DNA of 22,963 nt from Reticulitermes lucifugus (taxonomy: Eukaryota; Arthropoda; Insecta; Blattodea; Rhinotermitidae): positions 144,058-167,020 of the forward strand of contig JAKCWW010000095.1 in NCBI GenBank assembly GCA_026260175.1, read 5' to 3'. Made by a program: the position numbers and the translations under genes. This document shows positions 20,864 to 22,963 of this stretch, in pieces. Each line of letters starts with the position of its first letter. Position 1 is the stretch's first letter. The notes beneath the pieces were generated by a model, which worked only from the letters and a program-made list of their open reading frames with translations, did no database searches and was not told the origin of the DNA.

Positions 20864-20975
20864 GTGATCCGTGGCCTTCGTCACATGACCAATACTCTGA
20901 TTGAGAGTCCAACAGGTTCAGGCAAAACGTTGTCCCTGATATGTTCGTCTCTTGCATGGCAGAGAGCAGAGTATG
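20864..20975 (+). CDS. BRIP1: BRIP1/FANCJ-like DNA helicase, second coding exon (Walker A)
   Basis: The exon runs from CTACAG/GTGATC to TATG/GTAAGT and is 112 bases, entering in phase 0 and leaving in phase 1. It encodes VIRGLRHMTNTLIESPTGSG, then KTLSLICSSLAWQRAEY. ESPTGSGKT is motif I (Walker A, ATP binding) of XPD-like SF2 helicases, and the following L.L.CS.LAWQ is the family's next conserved helix. Joined to exon 1 it restores an unbroken conserved block of about 60 residues. The iron-sulphur cysteines and motifs II-VI must lie in exons to the right of the window, so the gene is partial here. No damage is seen. Confidence 0.82.
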
Positions 20976-21006
20976 GTAAGTTGAGAAACTAACCTTTTAT
21001 AGACTA

Positions 21007-21085
21007 CCCTGAAGATGGTTGCACCAAGCCACTCCCAGACGTTGGTATTTGCATAGCAATCCAAGCGGCATCGTATCCCAGCAGA
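21007..21085 (+). repeat. Hairpin repeat copy 4 (plus strand, in helicase intron)
   Basis: CTGAAGA (21009-21015), T, a stem GGTT/AGCC, then a damaged GAAAC (AGAC) followed by GTTGGTA (21041-21047). The next ~35 nt match the family block, including ATCGTATCCCAGCAGAC. The first core box is intact; the second is not. Confidence 0.6.
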
Positions 21086-22344
21086 CTGAATTTTATATCC
21101 TTTGATAGTCACACGTTTACATGTGTTGCGTGGGTGAAGAGGTCTGTGACGTAAGGTGACTTTCGGAATTTCAAGAGTTGTACTTTCTTAAAATAGTCTT
21201 ACCGGGTAATGTATTCCCTGGTAGTGACAGTATGGTTGTAGAACACGGGTCTGAAATTCAAATTGACATGGGCCAAATGGAGTATTCTGAAATTTGAAGT
21301 GGGCCACATTATTTTAAACAATAAAGAGGTCACGTATTTCCTTAAATATTGAACACACCATTAAGAATATTTAATACTTATATACTTATGTATATAATGC
21401 TTATATATATATAATACTAATATAATTAATACTAATAAATACTAATATTGTAGTTACTGGATTAAAACTTCGGTGCATGGTTACCTCTATGCTCACATGT
21501 TGTACATCATCATTCAGGGGTACCAAACATTTCTAAGCCTAATGACAAATACATTTTTAATTTTTTAAAGTTTAAAAATTCTTCAGCATTGTGCGGGGCC
21601 ACATCTTGTAATCAAAATGAGATTAGTGAGAGGACAGCCTGTTATATATCCTTCCTGTACACACAGTCTCTGTGCTTTTTTTATGCAGATGCATTTGAGG
21701 TTTTTCTGTATGACCTGCCCAGCAAAAGACTGTATTTGCCTTCACTCTTATGATTTTATTTATTTATTAATTTATTTATTTCTGTATCTGCATCCTGCTG
21801 TATTAGTTGTACCTTAATATAAGTGTGATTATAGAAAATCAGGAAAATTAGCGATCCCACTTTTGTGATTTATTATTGTAGATTATGTTTTACTTTGTTT
21901 TCAGAGGACTGTATTTCGATAACGGTGAATGCATTTGTTCTGTCTGATGTTTTCAGAGTCCGTAAGTGGATATCTTTATTCCCTCATATATTTTTATGGC
22001 GTGTTGTTTAATTAAGCATATGGACAGCCTCTGTATAGCTTGTGTTGTCCTGTGTATACAGACACCTTGAAGGGGCCAATTCCCTGTCCAAGAAATCCTA
22101 CCAGATGTCTAAAAACAAGATTAATAAACCAGAAAATGGGAGGTTTTGGTCTTCACTGGCCTGTAGCAAAATACAAGATGGAGCAGAGGACTGATTTCAG
22201 TCGAAAAGGCCAGAGATTTAGTCGCAGTATATTTTACCACAAAAATTAAATAATATTTATTGTACTTCCAAAGTAATGTGTGTTGTTTGCTGTGCAATAA
22301 ATGTCTTAGTATTTGCTTCACTGCTAAACAACATAGAAGTTGAG

Positions 22345-22432
22345 GTCTCCGTTCTTCTGGGATGTGACGCCTCGTAATTGGATTACTGGTGCACGACGTT
22401 TCGAGATAGCATGGTGGTCTCATCTTCAAGGG
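22345..22432 (-). repeat. Hairpin repeat copy 5
   Basis: On the minus strand: CTTGAAGATGAGA (one extra T in the first box), a GAGA/TCTC stem, then GAAAC (plus 22398-22402) and GTCGTGCACC. The conserved downstream block (plus TTCTGGGATGTGACGCC near 22353) is well kept. Minus-strand open frames through this copy and through copy 2 encode similar short peptides and are repeat-borne. Confidence 0.65.
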
Positions 22433-22684
22433 TTGAAATGTACTGGATTTTTAAAGATGAAAGCACTACGTTACCTGGAAACATGGGATCCGATTACCCG
22501 ATGGTGCAGCGATGTATTCCAGAAACTGAATCTTCGAATATGAATATATTTATTTTCACATAGGCCATGACGTAACCTTTTCAGATCACTCCGTTGTTAA
22601 TGCCATTTACTCATCACATATGGCTGTCGTCACATGCACTTTTCACTGCATACTAATATTTGCAGTCGGCACGGCTTTGTTAAG

Positions 22685-22858
22685 TAGGGTGTTTTCTTTC
22701 CTGCTTGACCGATGAGCATCGGCCCAACGCTCCGCCTGAAACTGCCTGCGTTGCTTCGTACGCCGCGTCTCGGGGAGGTTTAACAGTCGATGACGGGAGC
22801 TAGACAAACGATTGCAGTGATAATAACCTTTAGAAAGTGTAATAAAAACTCACTAGAG
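22685..22858. mobile_element. Second MITE copy, interrupted by a hAT insertion
   Basis: It starts AGGGTGTTTTCTTTCCTGCT and follows the interior of the 318-537 element closely, including TACGCCGCGTCTCGG and GGTTTAACAGTCGATGACGG. It is collinear until CACTAGAG (22851-22858), where the hAT end begins. The remaining ~45 bp and right inverted repeat should lie beyond the hAT element, past the window edge. Confidence 0.8.
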
Positions 22859-22963
22859 CAGGGGTGACCAAACCGCGGCTCGCGAGCCACATGCGGCTTC
22901 TTTGACATATAATGTGCGGCTCGCGGAAATATGTTGGCTGAGCTCCTTTTTGCATTACAATTC
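22859..22963. mobile_element. hAT-type transposon end, cut by window edge
   Basis: The terminus CAGGGGTGACCAAACC is a typical hAT tip. It is followed by GC-rich subterminal words (GCGGCTCGCGAGCC, CATGCGGCT, GCGGCTCGCG) seen in a widespread hAT group. The 8 bp before it, CACTAGAG, is the expected target duplication, and the same site is unoccupied in the MITE copy near 485-492. Orientation and autonomy cannot be judged from one end. Confidence 0.75.

Larger units (their letters stand above)
20976..22963 (+). other. Helicase intron 2 (runs past the window edge), rich in elements
   Basis: It starts with GTAAGT. Contents: hairpin repeat copies at 21007-21085 and 22345-22432, an AT-rich (TATA/ACTAAT) run at 21376-21447, and the MITE/hAT pair from 22685. 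I see no convincing further exon. One candidate, an acceptor TATACAG at 22056-22062 opening a frame in matching phase to 22247, lacks a donor and any helicase similarity. Confidence 0.6.

Noticed and set aside
22063..22247. Third helicase exon
   Set aside because: The acceptor and phase fit, but there is no usable donor before the stop and no similarity to helicase sequence after Walker A.
1..22963. CRISPR array, phage, plasmid or bacterial operon
   Set aside because: No regularly spaced short repeats, ribosome-binding sites or long contiguous genes; splicing and SINEs show a eukaryotic nuclear genome.

Overview
This looks like nuclear DNA of an insect, most likely a cockroach or termite (Blattodea). 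The grounds are a large-intron gene, AT-rich sequence, patchy CpG loss and a dense mix of old and young transposable elements. The order-level call is an inference from repeat style, not a database match. No prokaryotic gene, operon or CRISPR array is visible. Most open frames in the window are chance frames or decayed mobile elements.

Layout. 1-83: tRNA-derived sequence cut by the window edge. 318-537: a small terminal-inverted-repeat element (MITE). 882-1184: a complete tRNA-derived SINE with perfect target-site duplications; a much older copy lies at 2866-3150. 4720-5025: a long (ACAT)n microsatellite. About 5970-6800: two copies of a hairpin repeat with a hammerhead-ribozyme-like core. 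8200-8690: promoter-like sequence and a possible non-coding first exon. About 9100-13850: a CpG-starved block, as expected for a germline-methylated gene body. It contains a 138-bp foldback (8961-9098, at its edge) and a nearly perfect 78-bp-arm palindrome (11815-11988) that has inserted into another hairpin-repeat copy. 14226-14688: C-terminal remnant of a LINE reverse-transcriptase protein. 14690-14990: a ~100-bp tandem repeat. 16350-17616: two decayed minus-strand elements joined end to end, one a mariner transposase and the other a recurrent arthropod repeat protein I cannot name. 17944-18559: a decayed hAT element. 19454-19905: a 452-bp insertion flanked by 14-bp direct repeats, carrying the best hammerhead-like motif in the window.

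The only conventional gene I can support starts at 20192 on the plus strand. It is the N-terminal end of an XPD-type DNA helicase, best matched to BRIP1/FANCJ, with RTEL1 as the alternative. Its first two coding exons join in phase across a 549-bp intron and give a conserved N-terminal block plus an intact Walker A motif. The rest of the gene lies beyond the right edge. Its second intron holds two more hairpin-repeat copies and a second MITE copy that has been split by a hAT element.

The most interesting theme is the set of hammerhead-like hairpins: CTGANGA, a stem, GAAAC, a 3-4 nt loop, then GTA. They occur at seven places in at least three sequence contexts, two of them inside insertions with clear target-site duplications. 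This fits retroelements of the Penelope-like or retrozyme kind, in which hammerhead ribozymes are established, but activity here is unproven.
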